A DNA stretch of 19,503 nucleotides from Dehalococcoidales bacterium (GCA_030648675.1 JAUSGV010000155.1:1-19503), one strand, 5' to 3'; positions 1-7,116 are shown, counted from the first letter of the stretch. A program made the numbers and translations. The notes: generated by a model from the letters alone, not told the origin.

Positions 1-464
1 CCCATTTTCTTCATCAAGTTCGCCATCTCGATGGCGTCAACGGCGGCCGCGAAGCCCTTGTTTCCTTCCTTAACCCCGGCCCGTTCGATCGCCTGTTCCA
101 GCGTATCGGCGGTAATCACGCCGAAGGCTACCGGTATGCCGCTGTCGAGCGAGATACGGGCAATTCCCTTGCTGACCTCGGCGTTGATGTATTCGGAATG
201 AGGTGTGGCTCCCCGTATCACCGTTCCCAGGCAGATAATGCCGTTATATTTCTTTGAATCGGCAAACTTTTTAGCGATCAAGGGAATCTCGAACGAACCA
301 GGCACCCAGGCGATGTCGATGTCGGCGTCATTAACTCCGTGACGCACCAGCGCGTCCTGGGCTCCTTCCAATAGCCTCCGGGTAATGAAATCGTTGAAAC
401 GGGAAACAACCACGCCGATCTTAAGTCCTTTGCCAAGTAAGGCACCTTCGTAAAGGTTACTCAT
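1..464 (-). CDS. ribH: 6,7-dimethyl-8-ribityllumazine synthase (partial at window edge)
   Basis: Lumazine synthase joins 5-amino-6-ribitylaminouracil with 3,4-dihydroxy-2-butanone 4-phosphate, the penultimate step of riboflavin synthesis, usually in a large cytosolic capsid or pentamer. 154 codons are visible from ATG at 464; the family is about 155 aa, so only the last few residues are missing. Visible motifs are SRFND (residues 21-25), PGSFEIP (55-61) and GTVIRGATPHSEYI (80-93), whose H89 matches the family's catalytic histidine. The ATG overlaps the end of ribBA by 8 bases and is preceded by a strong AAGGAGG Shine-Dalgarno lying in the last ribBA codons, so translation is probably coupled. 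It is the last visible gene of the ribD-ribE-ribBA-ribH operon. Confidence 0.97.
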   Translation of the reverse strand, partial: MSNLYEGALLGKGLKIGVVVSRFNDFITRRLLEGAQDALVRHGVNDADIDIAWVPGSFEIPLIAKKFADSKKYNGIICLGTVIRGATPHSEYINAEVSKGIARISLDSGIPVAFGVITADTLEQAIERAGVKEGNKGFAAAVDAIEMANLMKKM

Positions 465-1695
465 TGGTTCCTCCTTTATTTTTGCCTTTGATTTCAGGTA
501 TATCGAACATGTGCCCCATCTTTTCACGCTTGGTCTTCAGATACTGGATATTATGGGGATTAGGCGTGACGATAATGGGTACAGTCTCGGTTACTTTAAG
601 GCCGTATCCTTCCAGGCCGACAACCTTCTTCGGGTTATTGGTGAGGAGCCGGATATTGTGCAACCCGAGGTCGGCTAGTATCTGGGCTCCGATGCCATAG
701 TCGCGCAAGTCCGGGGCGAAGCCGAGCGATATATTGGCTTCGACGGTGTCCTGTCCCTTGTCCTGAAGCTCGTAAGCCCGGACTTTGTTGTGGAAACCTA
801 TTCCGCGGCCTTCCTGCCTCATATAAAGCAGGACGCCTTTCCCTTCCCTGGCTATGCTCTCCATGGCGAGGGACAACTGCTCGCCGCAGTCGCAGCGAAG
901 GCTGCCGAAGACGTCGCCGGTGAGACACTCGCTGTGTACCCTGACCAGCACCGGTTCTTCTCCGGCTACGTCGCCAAGCACCAGCGCAAAATGTTCGTCT
1001 GGATCGATATCGCTTTTATAGGCTATCGCCTTGAAAATACCGTATCTGGTCGGCAGCTTGGCCTCGGCCACGCGGTGTATCAGCTTTTCGTGGCGGCGGC
1101 GGTAAGCGATAAGGTCGGCGATACTGATTATCTTGAGGCCGAATTTCCTGGCCATGACTTCGAGCTGTGGCAGCCGGGCCATTTTGCCGTCTTCATTCAT
1201 GATCTCACAGATGATGCCCGCCGGATACAGACCGGCCATCATGGCGAGGTCGACTATCGCCTCGGTGTGCCCTGCCCTGACCAGCACTCCGCCCTCTTTT
1301 GCCCGCAACGGGAATATATGGCCGGGACGGGCGAAGTCGTCCGGCTTGCTCGCCGGATCGATCAGTACCTTTACTGTTTCCGCCCGGTCGGCAGCGGATA
1401 TGCCGGTAGTGACGTTATTCTTGGCGTCTACCGGAACGGTGAAGGCGGTTGTGAATTTCGAGGTATTCTCGGTTACCATCAAGGGTATTTTCAAATCATC
1501 GAGACGGTGTCCGGTTACAGGAACGCAAATCAGCCCCCGGGCTTTCTGTGCCATGAAATTGATCGCCTCGGTGGTTACCTTGTCCGCCGCCATTACCAGG
1601 TCGCCTTCGTTCTCCCTGTCCTCATCGTCGACAGTGATAACGAATTTGCCAGCTTTAATGTCCTCTATCGCCTCAGGAATGCTGTTTAGTGCCAT
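457..1695 (-). CDS. ribBA: Bifunctional DHBP synthase / GTP cyclohydrolase II
   Basis: This 412-aa protein supplies both precursor branches of riboflavin: 3,4-dihydroxy-2-butanone 4-phosphate from ribulose 5-phosphate (N-terminal RibB half, about 1-200) and the pyrimidine from GTP (C-terminal RibA half, about 205-412). RibB motifs seen are DDEDRENEGDL (23-33), RPGHIFPL (123-130) and HTEA (143-146). RibA motifs are the zinc cysteines C257, C268 and C270 (SEC, then RCDCGEQ), RQEGRGIG (293-300) and LTNNPKK (351-357). Length is normal for a RibBA fusion and both halves look catalytically intact. ATG at 1695 follows GGAG with 5-base spacing. It lies 20 bp after ribE and overlaps ribH by 8 bp. Confidence 0.98.
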   Translation of the reverse strand: MALNSIPEAIEDIKAGKFVITVDDEDRENEGDLVMAADKVTTEAINFMAQKARGLICVPVTGHRLDDLKIPLMVTENTSKFTTAFTVPVDAKNNVTTGISAADRAETVKVLIDPASKPDDFARPGHIFPLRAKEGGVLVRAGHTEAIVDLAMMAGLYPAGIICEIMNEDGKMARLPQLEVMARKFGLKIISIADLIAYRRRHEKLIHRVAEAKLPTRYGIFKAIAYKSDIDPDEHFALVLGDVAGEEPVLVRVHSECLTGDVFGSLRCDCGEQLSLAMESIAREGKGVLLYMRQEGRGIGFHNKVRAYELQDKGQDTVEANISLGFAPDLRDYGIGAQILADLGLHNIRLLTNNPKKVVGLEGYGLKVTETVPIIVTPNPHNIQYLKTKREKMGHMFDIPEIKGKNKGGTNE

Positions 1696-1715
1696 ATCTA
1701 CTCCATGAAAGGAAG

Positions 1716-2345
1716 TTATTTTACCACAAAACCATGCTTGGAAAGGAAATCGGCCGTGATTCCCTCCTGGCGCGGGTGATTGAACTGCTCCACGTACTTG
1801 GCGATAATGTCCGCTTCGAGGTTTACCGTGTCGCCGACCTTTATTTCGCCGAGTATCGTATTTTTTCGTGTGAAGTCAACTATGGACACTTGAAATGAAC
1901 CGGTATCCCTGGACACAATGGTCAGGCTGATTCCGTCGACTGCTATGAAGCCCTTCTCCACGACGTACTTCATGATATCCGGGGTGGTCGCGATTCTAAT
2001 AAGTAATGCCTCGCCGGCTTGTTCGAGCGCAGACACCCGGCCTGTGCCATCGACATGCCCCTGGACAAGATGTCCGCCTAGCCTGCCGTTTAATGTTAAG
2101 GGGCGCTCCAGGTTGACTTTGTCCCCATTCTTTAACGCGCCGAGGTTTGTCCGTTGCGTCGTTTCCGGCATGATGTCTACGGCAAAGGAATCGGCGTCGA
2201 ACCTGGTTACCGTCAAACACACGCCGTTCACCGCCATGCTGTCGCCGAGCTTAATCTCCGGCATGACAACGCGAGCGCGAATCGCCAGTTTCGACGGCAA
2301 TTTCGATATAACGGTGCCGGTTTCTTCGACTATTCCGGTAAACAT
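1716..2345 (-). CDS. ribE: Riboflavin synthase, alpha chain
   Basis: Riboflavin synthase dismutates two 6,7-dimethyl-8-ribityllumazine molecules to riboflavin and the RibH substrate. The 209-aa protein starts with the family signature MFTGIVEETG and contains the two tandem lumazine-binding barrels: GVCLTV (41-46) in the first and GISLTIV (138-144) in the second, joined by GGHLVQGHVDGTG (90-102). Length matches the family (about 200-215). The start at 2345 has a strong GGAGG with 4-base spacing. It lies 49 bp after ribD and 20 bp before ribBA in the same operon. In E. coli the same protein is called RibC; ribE is the name used in Bacillus-type operons. Confidence 0.97.
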   Translation of the reverse strand: MFTGIVEETGTVISKLPSKLAIRARVVMPEIKLGDSMAVNGVCLTVTRFDADSFAVDIMPETTQRTNLGALKNGDKVNLERPLTLNGRLGGHLVQGHVDGTGRVSALEQAGEALLIRIATTPDIMKYVVEKGFIAVDGISLTIVSRDTGSFQVSIVDFTRKNTILGEIKVGDTVNLEADIIAKYVEQFNHPRQEGITADFLSKHGFVVK

Positions 2346-2394
2346 CTCGCCTCCAGGGTGAAACGGAGAATTGCACTATGATTATTGGGAAGGT

Positions 2395-3486
2395 CTAGCG
2401 CTTTACGTAGCCGGAGAGCATTATGTCGTCGCCAAACCTTTCTACATGGATCCGCTCCAGCCGTAACGCTTCTGCCACTCTGTCTACCCCTTTTCCGGCC
2501 ACAGCCGTTTTGGCTTCAGTACCGCCGATAACGATCGGAGCGATGAATGCGATGACTTTATCGACTAGTTTGTTATCGAAGAGTGAACCGAGTACGCTAC
2601 CGCCGCCTTCCACCAGGACGCTGGTGATCTGTCGCTCGCTTAAAGAACGGAGCAGGCTGGTCAAGTCTACCATGCCTTCTTCCGCCGGTAGTTCGAGTAG
2701 CTCGGCTCCGGCCTGAGCGAAGGCTTCCTTGGTTTTGGCTTTTACCGATTTTCCCACCGCCAGGATGACGTTACCCGGTTTGTTGAATACCTGGGCGGTC
2801 GGCGGGGTGCGTCCCTGGGCATCAACGATCACCCGCAGCGGCTGCTTTTTGACCGTTCCGCCGGTGCCGCTGCAGCGGCACGTCAAACGCGGATCGTCGG
2901 CGAGGACCGTATTTACTCCGGCCATCACCGCGTCCGAGGTGTATCTTAAATAGTGAACATATCTTCTGGATTCTTCGCCGCTTATCCATTTAGAATCGCC
3001 TGTCTTGGTGGCGATCTTTCCGTCCAGGCTGATGGCGAATTTGGCGGTTACGAAAGGCAGGCCGGTGGTAACAAATTTGAGGTAAGACTCGTTTATTTCC
3101 CTGGCTTCTTGCTCGTATTCCCCGACGTACACCCTGATGCCTTGCCTGTCCAGCTTATCGGTGCCTTTTCCGCATACCAGCGGATTGGGGTCGGTCATCG
3201 CGAGGTGGACTTCAGAAATACCTGCCGCCGCGATTGCTTCGGCACAGGGCGGTGTTCGCCCGTAATGGCAACACGGTTCCAGTGTGACGTACAGCACGCC
3301 CCCACGGGCTTTGTCCGCAGCTTGCCGTAAGGCTACGATCTCGGCATGCCATGAACCGGGCGGTTGGGTGTATCCCTGGCCGACGATCTCACCGTCTTTC
3401 ACTACGATGGCGCCGACTGCAGGATTAGGACTTACCTGGCCGGAAGCCAGCTTCGCCAGAGAAAGTGCCTGCTTCATGTAGTCCAT
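2395..3486 (-). CDS. ribD: Bifunctional riboflavin deaminase/reductase RibD
   Basis: RibD deaminates the GTP-derived pyrimidine and then reduces its ribosyl side chain. From ATG 3486 it is 363 aa. The N-terminal CMP/dCMP-deaminase-like domain (about 1-140) shows zinc ligands H47 (HAE) and C72/C81 in PCCHYGRTPPC. The reductase domain (about 144-363) shows AKFAISLDGKIAT, GVNTVLADDPRLT and VEGGGSVLG. The open frame extends upstream to TTG 3525, but the product from 3486 (MDYMKQAL) lines up best with family N-termini, and a -35/-10 pair overlaps the upstream extension. ATG 3477 is a second candidate. It is the first gene of the rib operon. No FMN riboswitch is recognisable upstream. Confidence 0.95.
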   Translation of the reverse strand: MDYMKQALSLAKLASGQVSPNPAVGAIVVKDGEIVGQGYTQPPGSWHAEIVALRQAADKARGGVLYVTLEPCCHYGRTPPCAEAIAAAGISEVHLAMTDPNPLVCGKGTDKLDRQGIRVYVGEYEQEAREINESYLKFVTTGLPFVTAKFAISLDGKIATKTGDSKWISGEESRRYVHYLRYTSDAVMAGVNTVLADDPRLTCRCSGTGGTVKKQPLRVIVDAQGRTPPTAQVFNKPGNVILAVGKSVKAKTKEAFAQAGAELLELPAEEGMVDLTSLLRSLSERQITSVLVEGGGSVLGSLFDNKLVDKVIAFIAPIVIGGTEAKTAVAGKGVDRVAEALRLERIHVERFGDDIMLSGYVKR

Positions 3487-3495
3487 GACAGCGCC

Positions 3496-3525
3496 ATTAA
3501 ACATCACCCGTAAATGGTTTGTCAA
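3496..3525 (-). promoter_or_regulatory. Putative sigma70 promoter of the rib operon
   Basis: Read on the minus strand, TTGACA (3525-3520), an 18-base spacer and TTTAAT (3501-3496) give a 6/6 -35 and a 5/6 -10. The predicted start near 3489 lies only about 3-4 bases before ATG 3486, so the transcript would be leaderless or nearly so, unless ATG 3477 is used. Predicted from sequence only. Confidence 0.45.
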
Positions 3526-3576
3526 ACCAAACCGACGGCGTCAGGCACAAATTAGCGGTACTTCCGTCAAATCGAG

Positions 3577-3582
3577 TATAAT
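3577..3582 (+). promoter_or_regulatory. Perfect -10 box (TATAAT) before lepB
   Basis: TATAAT lies 35 bases upstream of the lepB ATG in the divergent ribD/lepB spacer. No convincing -35 is seen at 16-18 bases, so the promoter call is weak. Confidence 0.3.
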
Positions 3583-3616
3583 TACTTTGTGAACAAAATA
3601 CCCGACCGGACGATGG

Positions 3617-4177
3617 ATGAAAGCATTTCTCCGTGACGTCCTGACCACATTTTTGCTAGCGGCCCTAGTCTACTTCGGACTCAGATTCACCGTTCAGGAT
3701 TTTGTAGTAAGGCAAAGCTCCATGGAGCCCAATTTCCACGAAGGGCAGCGCGTGTTGGTCGTCAAGGTTGTCTACCGGTTTCACGCTCCCGAGCGCGGCG
3801 ACGTCATTATATTGCACCCGCCGTTGGCGACCAATCCGGACGCTATCCCTTTCATCAAACGTATTATCGGTCTACCCGGTGAATCCGTCGACATTAGAAA
3901 CGGAGAAGTCCGTATCAATGGCATCAAACTGAAAGAGACTTATCTTAACGAACCGCCCAACTATACATATCACCTGGATAAGGTGCCGGACAATCAGTAC
4001 TTCGTCCTGGGCGATAACCGGGCTAATTCCGATGATTCGCACCGCGGGTGGACGGTTCCCCGAGAGAACGTTGTCGGCAAAGCCTGGTTGACGATCTGGC
4101 CACTTGACCGGTGGGGACTCGTCAGTAATTTCGGGTTGTCGGCGCAGGTAAGCAACGCGACCAGCCCGTCTCAATAG
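3617..4177 (+). CDS. lepB: Signal peptidase I
   Basis: This membrane-bound serine protease cleaves signal peptides from exported preproteins outside the cytoplasmic membrane. The 186-aa protein has one N-terminal transmembrane anchor (about 8-24) followed by the S26 catalytic domain. Catalytic Ser is S35 in QSSMEPNF, the general-base Lys is K81 in FIKRIIGLPGE, and the conserved GDNRANSDDSHRGW box is at 132-145. The compact length with a single anchor fits Gram-positive- and Chloroflexota-type enzymes rather than the longer E. coli form. ATG 3617 is preferred over ATG 3613, which is in another frame. It is transcribed divergently from ribD, with pyrE 84 bp downstream. Confidence 0.97.
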   Translation: MKAFLRDVLTTFLLAALVYFGLRFTVQDFVVRQSSMEPNFHEGQRVLVVKVVYRFHAPERGDVIILHPPLATNPDAIPFIKRIIGLPGESVDIRNGEVRINGIKLKETYLNEPPNYTYHLDKVPDNQYFVLGDNRANSDDSHRGWTVPRENVVGKAWLTIWPLDRWGLVSNFGLSAQVSNATSPSQ

Positions 4178-4220
4178 CGATTTTGAAGTATGAAAATAAG
4201 CTGCTCGTACAATCCATAAA

Positions 4221-4246
4221 ATGGTGGCACAGGCGTCCCGCCTGTG
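4221..4246 (+). repeat. Dispersed palindromic repeat, copy 1 (lepB-pyrE spacer)
   Basis: ATGGTGG is followed by CACAGGCG (4228-4235), loop TCC and CGCCTGTG (4239-4246), a perfect 8-bp hairpin. A second copy lies at 7057-7083. The minus strand would encode HTGGTPVPP, a peptide I recognise from spurious ORFs over such repeats in many genomes. There is no U-tract, so it is not a typical terminator. Confidence 0.75.
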
Positions 4247-4261
4247 TTAAGGGAATAAACG

Positions 4262-4876
4262 ATGAACAATGACGTTGAAAGAATGTTCGAAAAATCCGGA
4301 GCTGTGCTTAAAGGGCATTTTCTCCTGGCTTCCGGAAGACATTCTCCTGTATATTGGGAAAAGTTCCAGGTGCTGCAATTCCCGGAATACACGATGGCAT
4401 TGTGCAGCATGTTCGCCCGTTTTTTCCGTAAGTACAACGTCCAGCTTGTCGCCGGTCCTACCACCGGAGGCGTTATCCTTGCTTTCGAAACTGCCCGGCA
4501 GTTGGCCGTGCGGGGCATATTCGCCGAAAAGCCTGTCCCCGTATCCAGTACGGGGCAAGCTCTGAGCAAAGCCGAAGGAGACAGCTCAGGGGGAAGGGTA
4601 TTCCGCCGCGGCTTCAGTATCAGCCCCGGGGAACGTGTCCTGATCGTCGATGATATCCTGACCACCGGAAGTTCCGTTCGTGAGGTAGTGGACGCCGTCA
4701 CCGCCAAAAAAGGACTCGTTGTCGGCATTGGCGTACTCGTCGACCGTTCCGAAACGCCGGTAGACTTCGGTGTTCCTTTATTCAGTTGTCTCCGCAGCTT
4801 GACCCCGACGTACGACCCGGAAAATTGCCCCCTCTGCGCCCAGAATGTCCCCCTCGTGAAACCCGGTAGCAGCTAA
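4262..4876 (+). CDS. pyrE: Orotate phosphoribosyltransferase with an in-frame repeat insertion
   Basis: PyrE converts orotate and PRPP to OMP, the fifth step of UMP synthesis. The 204-aa protein is of the Thermus-like type: GHFLLASGRHSP (18-29), GPTTGG (65-70), the PRPP-binding motif VLIVDDILTTGSS (126-138), VDRS (160-163) and a C-terminal CPLC (189-192). Relatives run almost directly from FAEK to the RVFRRGF segment; here about 17 extra residues (about 91-107, PVPVSSTGQALSKAEGD) stand between them, and their DNA is a palindromic element (see the repeat at 4532-4589). The frame is kept and all active-site motifs are present, so the enzyme is probably functional. ATG 4262 follows AAGGGA. It is separated from the main pyr operon and on the opposite strand. 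Confidence 0.95.
   Translation: MNNDVERMFEKSGAVLKGHFLLASGRHSPVYWEKFQVLQFPEYTMALCSMFARFFRKYNVQLVAGPTTGGVILAFETARQLAVRGIFAEKPVPVSSTGQALSKAEGDSSGGRVFRRGFSISPGERVLIVDDILTTGSSVREVVDAVTAKKGLVVGIGVLVDRSETPVDFGVPLFSCLRSLTPTYDPENCPLCAQNVPLVKPGSS
4532..4589 (+). repeat. Palindromic element inserted in frame within pyrE
   Basis: The element contains a perfect hairpin CCCCGTA-TCCAG-TACGGGG (4537-4555), then CTGAGC (4562-4567) pairing with GCTCAG (4584-4589) around GAAGGA. Flanking CTGTC (4533-4537) and GACAG (4580-4584) are also complementary. The same hairpin core recurs at 5309-5327 and, degraded, at 4925-4942; the second half recurs at 5355-5379. It encodes the residues that PyrE relatives lack. Confidence 0.75.
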
Positions 4877-4903
4877 ACGCTTTAACGAGAAATCTTTTTC
4901 CAT

Positions 4904-4959
4904 TCTCCCTTTTGTAAAGAGCCTGCCCGTACCTAATACAGGGGAGATTAAGAGGGATT
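4904..4959 (+). repeat. CTCCC/GGGAG palindromic repeat interrupted by a second repeat
   Basis: TCTCCCTTTTGTAAAG (4904-4919) and GGAGATTAAGAGGGATT (4943-4959) together reproduce the unit found intact on the minus strand at 12962-12993. They are split by about 23 bases (4920-4942) containing CCCGTACCTAATACAGG, a degraded member of the CCCGTA/TACGGG hairpin family. Confidence 0.65.
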
Positions 4960-5125
4960 ATCCTTGGAGAATCCAATCGCGAAACAACACGGCGAAGCCG
5001 TTATCCAGACTACTCAACTGTCACTGCTGGCTGCAACCTTTAACCTTTGAGCTTTTTAAATATTCGAATTTGTCCCGATTCTTGGCCCCTTCGGGATGCC
5101 GCGCCGATTCTATCCCTCATACGGC

Positions 5126-5232
5126 GTCCCGTATGACTCAAGGAAATCGGGACATGACGTGAGGAATCGGCATTTCGGATTTCGTCCCGATTCATCAAAT
5201 TCATGCGGGACGTCCCGTATGTAATCGGGACG
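5126..5232. repeat. Cluster of three GTCCCG/CGGGAC hairpins
   Basis: Inverted repeats are GTCCCG (5126-5131) with CGGGAC (5148-5153), CGTCCCG (5183-5189) with CGGGACG (5206-5212), and CGTCCCG (5211-5217) with CGGGACG (5226-5232). The second and third abut, so CGGGACGTCCCG (5206-5217) is itself a 12-bp palindrome. GTCCCGTAT occurs twice, linking them loosely to the CCCGTA/TACGGG family. Confidence 0.7.
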
Positions 5233-5268
5233 ATATTCGGATTTCTGATTTATCTCGTTTGTTCTCGG

Positions 5269-5297
5269 TTGCACTCCCAATTCAAATAGCGTATAAA
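5269..5297 (+). promoter_or_regulatory. Possible promoter for thrC-folE
   Basis: TTGCAC (5269-5274), a 17-base spacer and TATAAA (5292-5297) give a 3/6 -35 and a 5/6 -10. A start near 5304 would leave an 85-90-base leader that includes the hairpin at 5309-5327. Confidence 0.35.
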
Positions 5298-5308
5298 TAT
5301 AGGGGTTT

Positions 5309-5327
5309 TCCCGTATCAAGTACGGGA
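5309..5327 (+). repeat. CCCGTA/TACGGG hairpin upstream of thrC
   Basis: TCCCGTA-TCAAG-TACGGGA is a perfect 7-bp inverted repeat. It differs from the pyrE-embedded hairpin only in the loop and the outermost pair. Confidence 0.7.
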
Positions 5328-5354
5328 TTTCAGTCTTTTTAAAGCGACAAGTAT

Positions 5355-5379
5355 GTCCTCGAGCGAAGTGAAGGAAGAC
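5355..5379 (+). repeat. GAGCGAAG/GAAGGA repeat just before thrC
   Basis: GTCCT (5355-5359) and AGGAAGAC (5372-5379) flank CGAGCGAAGTGA. It resembles the second half of the pyrE insert (CTCTGAGCAAAGCCGAAGGA). The copy ends 11 bases before the thrC ATG, so it occupies the ribosome-binding region. Confidence 0.5.
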
Positions 5380-5390
5380 AAAATAAAAAT

Positions 5391-6443
5391 ATGAAATCTG
5401 GTGTCCTTGCCCGATACCGTGACCGGCTTCCGGTCACTTCAAAAACGCCTATTCTTACCCTCGGTGAGGGCGACACGCCTTTAGTTCGTTGCCGGCAACT
5501 CGAATCGGAGGTCGGCTGCAAAGAGCTCTATTTCAAATTGGAAGGCTGTAACCCCACCGGGTCCTTCAAAGACCGGGGGATGGTTGTGGCGGTTGCCAAG
5601 GCGATGGAAGAGGGCAGCCGTGCTATTATGTGTGCCTCGACCGGCAATACCAGCGCCTCGGCGGCTGCCTATGCAGCCCATTTCGGTCTTACGGCCGTTA
5701 TTATCGTCCCCGGGGGCAAGATCGCTCAGGGCAAGATGGCGCAGGCAATCATTTACGGGGCGAAGATCGTCGCGTTAAGCGGGAATTTCGATGACGCCCT
5801 GAACATAGTTCGCACCCTCGTGGAAAAACATCCCATCACGCTGGTAAATTCAGTCAATCCGTACCGTATCGAAGGACAAAAAACGGCGGCTTTTGAAATA
5901 ATCGACATGCTTGGTGAAGCCCCTGATTATTTATTCATACCGGTGGGTAATGCCGGCAACATCACCGCTTACTGGAAGGGCTTCGTTGAGTATAACCAGA
6001 CCGGTAAATCAAAGATCAGGCCTAAAATGATGGGTTTTCAGGCGGAAGGCGCCTCTCCTATTGTGCAAGGACATCCGATCAAAGACCCGAAGACCGTTGC
6101 CACCGCTATCCGAATCGGCAATCCGGCAAGCTGGAAGAAAGCTGAGGCGGCCCGTGATGAATCGGGCGGGTCTATCGATTCCGTGACCGACGACGAGATA
6201 CTGTCCGCCCACAAACTCATGGCGACCAAAGGCGGCATTTTCGGCGAACCGGCTTCCGCGGCTCCCCTGGCCGGTCTGCTCAAGCTTACCCGGAAGGGAA
6301 TGGATTTTTCTGGAAAACATATCGTCTGTATAGTGACGGGCAACGGCCTCAAGGATACGGAAGTCGTACTCAAAAATGCCGAACCGTTCTTGAATCTACC
6401 TGCCGAAGTAAGCGCCGTGGAGAAAGCCCTTGGCTGGAAATAA
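5391..6443 (+). CDS. thrC: Threonine synthase
   Basis: This PLP-dependent enzyme converts O-phospho-L-homoserine to L-threonine. The 350-aa protein is the shorter fold-type II (Bacillus/Thermus-like) form. Visible are LGEGDTPL (24-31), the PLP lysine K60 in NPTGSFKDRGM (54-64), a STGNTSAS segment, the phosphate-binding PVGNAGN and the C-terminal IVTGNGLKD. No part is missing. The ATG at 5391 has only a weak purine-rich site, because repeat DNA runs up to it. It overlaps folE by 14 bases, so the two are probably co-transcribed although their pathways are unrelated. Confidence 0.95.
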   Translation: MKSGVLARYRDRLPVTSKTPILTLGEGDTPLVRCRQLESEVGCKELYFKLEGCNPTGSFKDRGMVVAVAKAMEEGSRAIMCASTGNTSASAAAYAAHFGLTAVIIVPGGKIAQGKMAQAIIYGAKIVALSGNFDDALNIVRTLVEKHPITLVNSVNPYRIEGQKTAAFEIIDMLGEAPDYLFIPVGNAGNITAYWKGFVEYNQTGKSKIRPKMMGFQAEGASPIVQGHPIKDPKTVATAIRIGNPASWKKAEAARDESGGSIDSVTDDEILSAHKLMATKGGIFGEPASAAPLAGLLKLTRKGMDFSGKHIVCIVTGNGLKDTEVVLKNAEPFLNLPAEVSAVEKALGWK

Positions 6444-7035
6444 TTTCAACCTGTCACCGGATAAGAAGTTGTTCGACGAAGCGGCTATAAAAAAGGCCAT
6501 CACATCGATTTTGAAGGCGATCGGAGAAGACCCCGCACGGGCGGGTTTAGCCAACACCCCAAAGCGCGTCGCCGAGATGTACGCCGAGCTTTTCTACGGC
6601 ATTCAGGCCGACCCGGCCGAGGATTTGAAGACCGGATTTGAGGAAGGGCACCGTGAGATGGTTATCATCCGGGACATCCCTTTCTATTCCATGTGCGAAC
6701 ACCATCTCCTGCCGTTTTATGGTGTTGCCCACATCGGCTATATTCCTAATTCCACAGGACGAGTCGTTGGTGCCAGTAAATTGGCTCGAGTCGTCGAAAT
6801 CGTTGCCCGGCGTCTGCAAATGCAGGAGAGGATGACTACCCAGATCGCGGAGGCTATGGTCAAGGGCATCGAGCCTGACGGCGTGGGCGTGGTCATTCAT
6901 GCCGAGCATCTCTGCATGTTCATGCGGGGAATCAAGAAACCGGGCAGTACCGTGGTCACGTCAGCCGTGCGGGGTATCTTTCGCACCAATTCCAAGACCC
7001 GGTCAGAATTCTTCTCTCTGATCCAGGGCAAATAG
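6430..7035 (+). CDS. folE: GTP cyclohydrolase I
   Basis: FolE converts GTP to 7,8-dihydroneopterin triphosphate, the first step of tetrahydrofolate synthesis. The 201-aa protein carries the zinc ligands C89 and H92 (CEHHLLPFYG) and C162 (HAEHLCMFMRG), plus GRVVGASKLARVVE (110-123) and QERMTTQIAEAM (132-143). Length is typical of bacterial type IA enzymes. The start is TTG 6430, inside the end of thrC. GGAG at 6419-6422 with 7-base spacing supports it, and there is no in-frame ATG before M50. The gene converges on yjbQ across a repeat-filled spacer. Confidence 0.96.
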   Translation: MAGNNFNLSPDKKLFDEAAIKKAITSILKAIGEDPARAGLANTPKRVAEMYAELFYGIQADPAEDLKTGFEEGHREMVIIRDIPFYSMCEHHLLPFYGVAHIGYIPNSTGRVVGASKLARVVEIVARRLQMQERMTTQIAEAMVKGIEPDGVGVVIHAEHLCMFMRGIKKPGSTVVTSAVRGIFRTNSKTRSEFFSLIQGK

Positions 7036-7056
7036 GTGTTCTCCATAACCCTTAAG

Positions 7057-7083
7057 AATGGTGGCATAGGCGTCTCGCCTGTG
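7057..7083 (+). repeat. Dispersed palindromic repeat, copy 2 (after folE)
   Basis: AATGGTGG is followed by CATAGGCG (7065-7072), loop TCT and CGCCTGTG (7076-7083). It is the same unit as 4221-4246, with one arm change that still allows a G-U pair in RNA. It lies 21 bases past the folE stop. Confidence 0.7.
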
Positions 7084-7116
7084 CACTCGTTCGCCACCGG
7101 CTTTTCTTTCTTCCCG

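Larger units (their letters stand above)
4877..5390. other. 514-base gene-free region, rich in short palindromes
   Basis: No convincing coding region was found. Open frames here (for example 5110-5319 minus) simply translate repeats. It holds an interrupted palindromic repeat (4904-4959), three GTCCCG hairpins (5126-5232), a hairpin of the pyrE-insert type (5309-5327), a second-half copy (5355-5379) and a possible thrC promoter (5269-5297). I recognise nothing in 4960-5070. Confidence 0.7.

Noticed and set aside
790..1689. Long plus-strand open frame (299 codons) across ribBA
   Set aside because: It is antisense to ribBA, whose motifs are intact, and its product shows no recognisable domain. 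It is a reading-frame shadow in G+C-rich DNA.
3487..3616. FMN riboswitch upstream of ribD
   Set aside because: The conserved RFN sequence blocks are not visible and the spacer is too short for the full element before the divergent lepB.
4171..4728. Minus-strand open frame of 185 codons opposite pyrE
   Set aside because: It is antisense to pyrE, and its C-terminal part translates the dispersed repeat (NTGGTPVPP).
5110..5319. Minus-strand 69-codon open frame in the pyrE-thrC spacer
   Set aside because: It consists of translated GTCCCG hairpins, with no ribosome site and no domain.
5304..5390. Threonine attenuator or T-box upstream of thrC
   Set aside because: The hairpin at 5309-5327 is separated from TTTTT (5336-5340), and there is no T-box sequence or threonine-rich leader peptide. 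The hairpin belongs to the repeat family.
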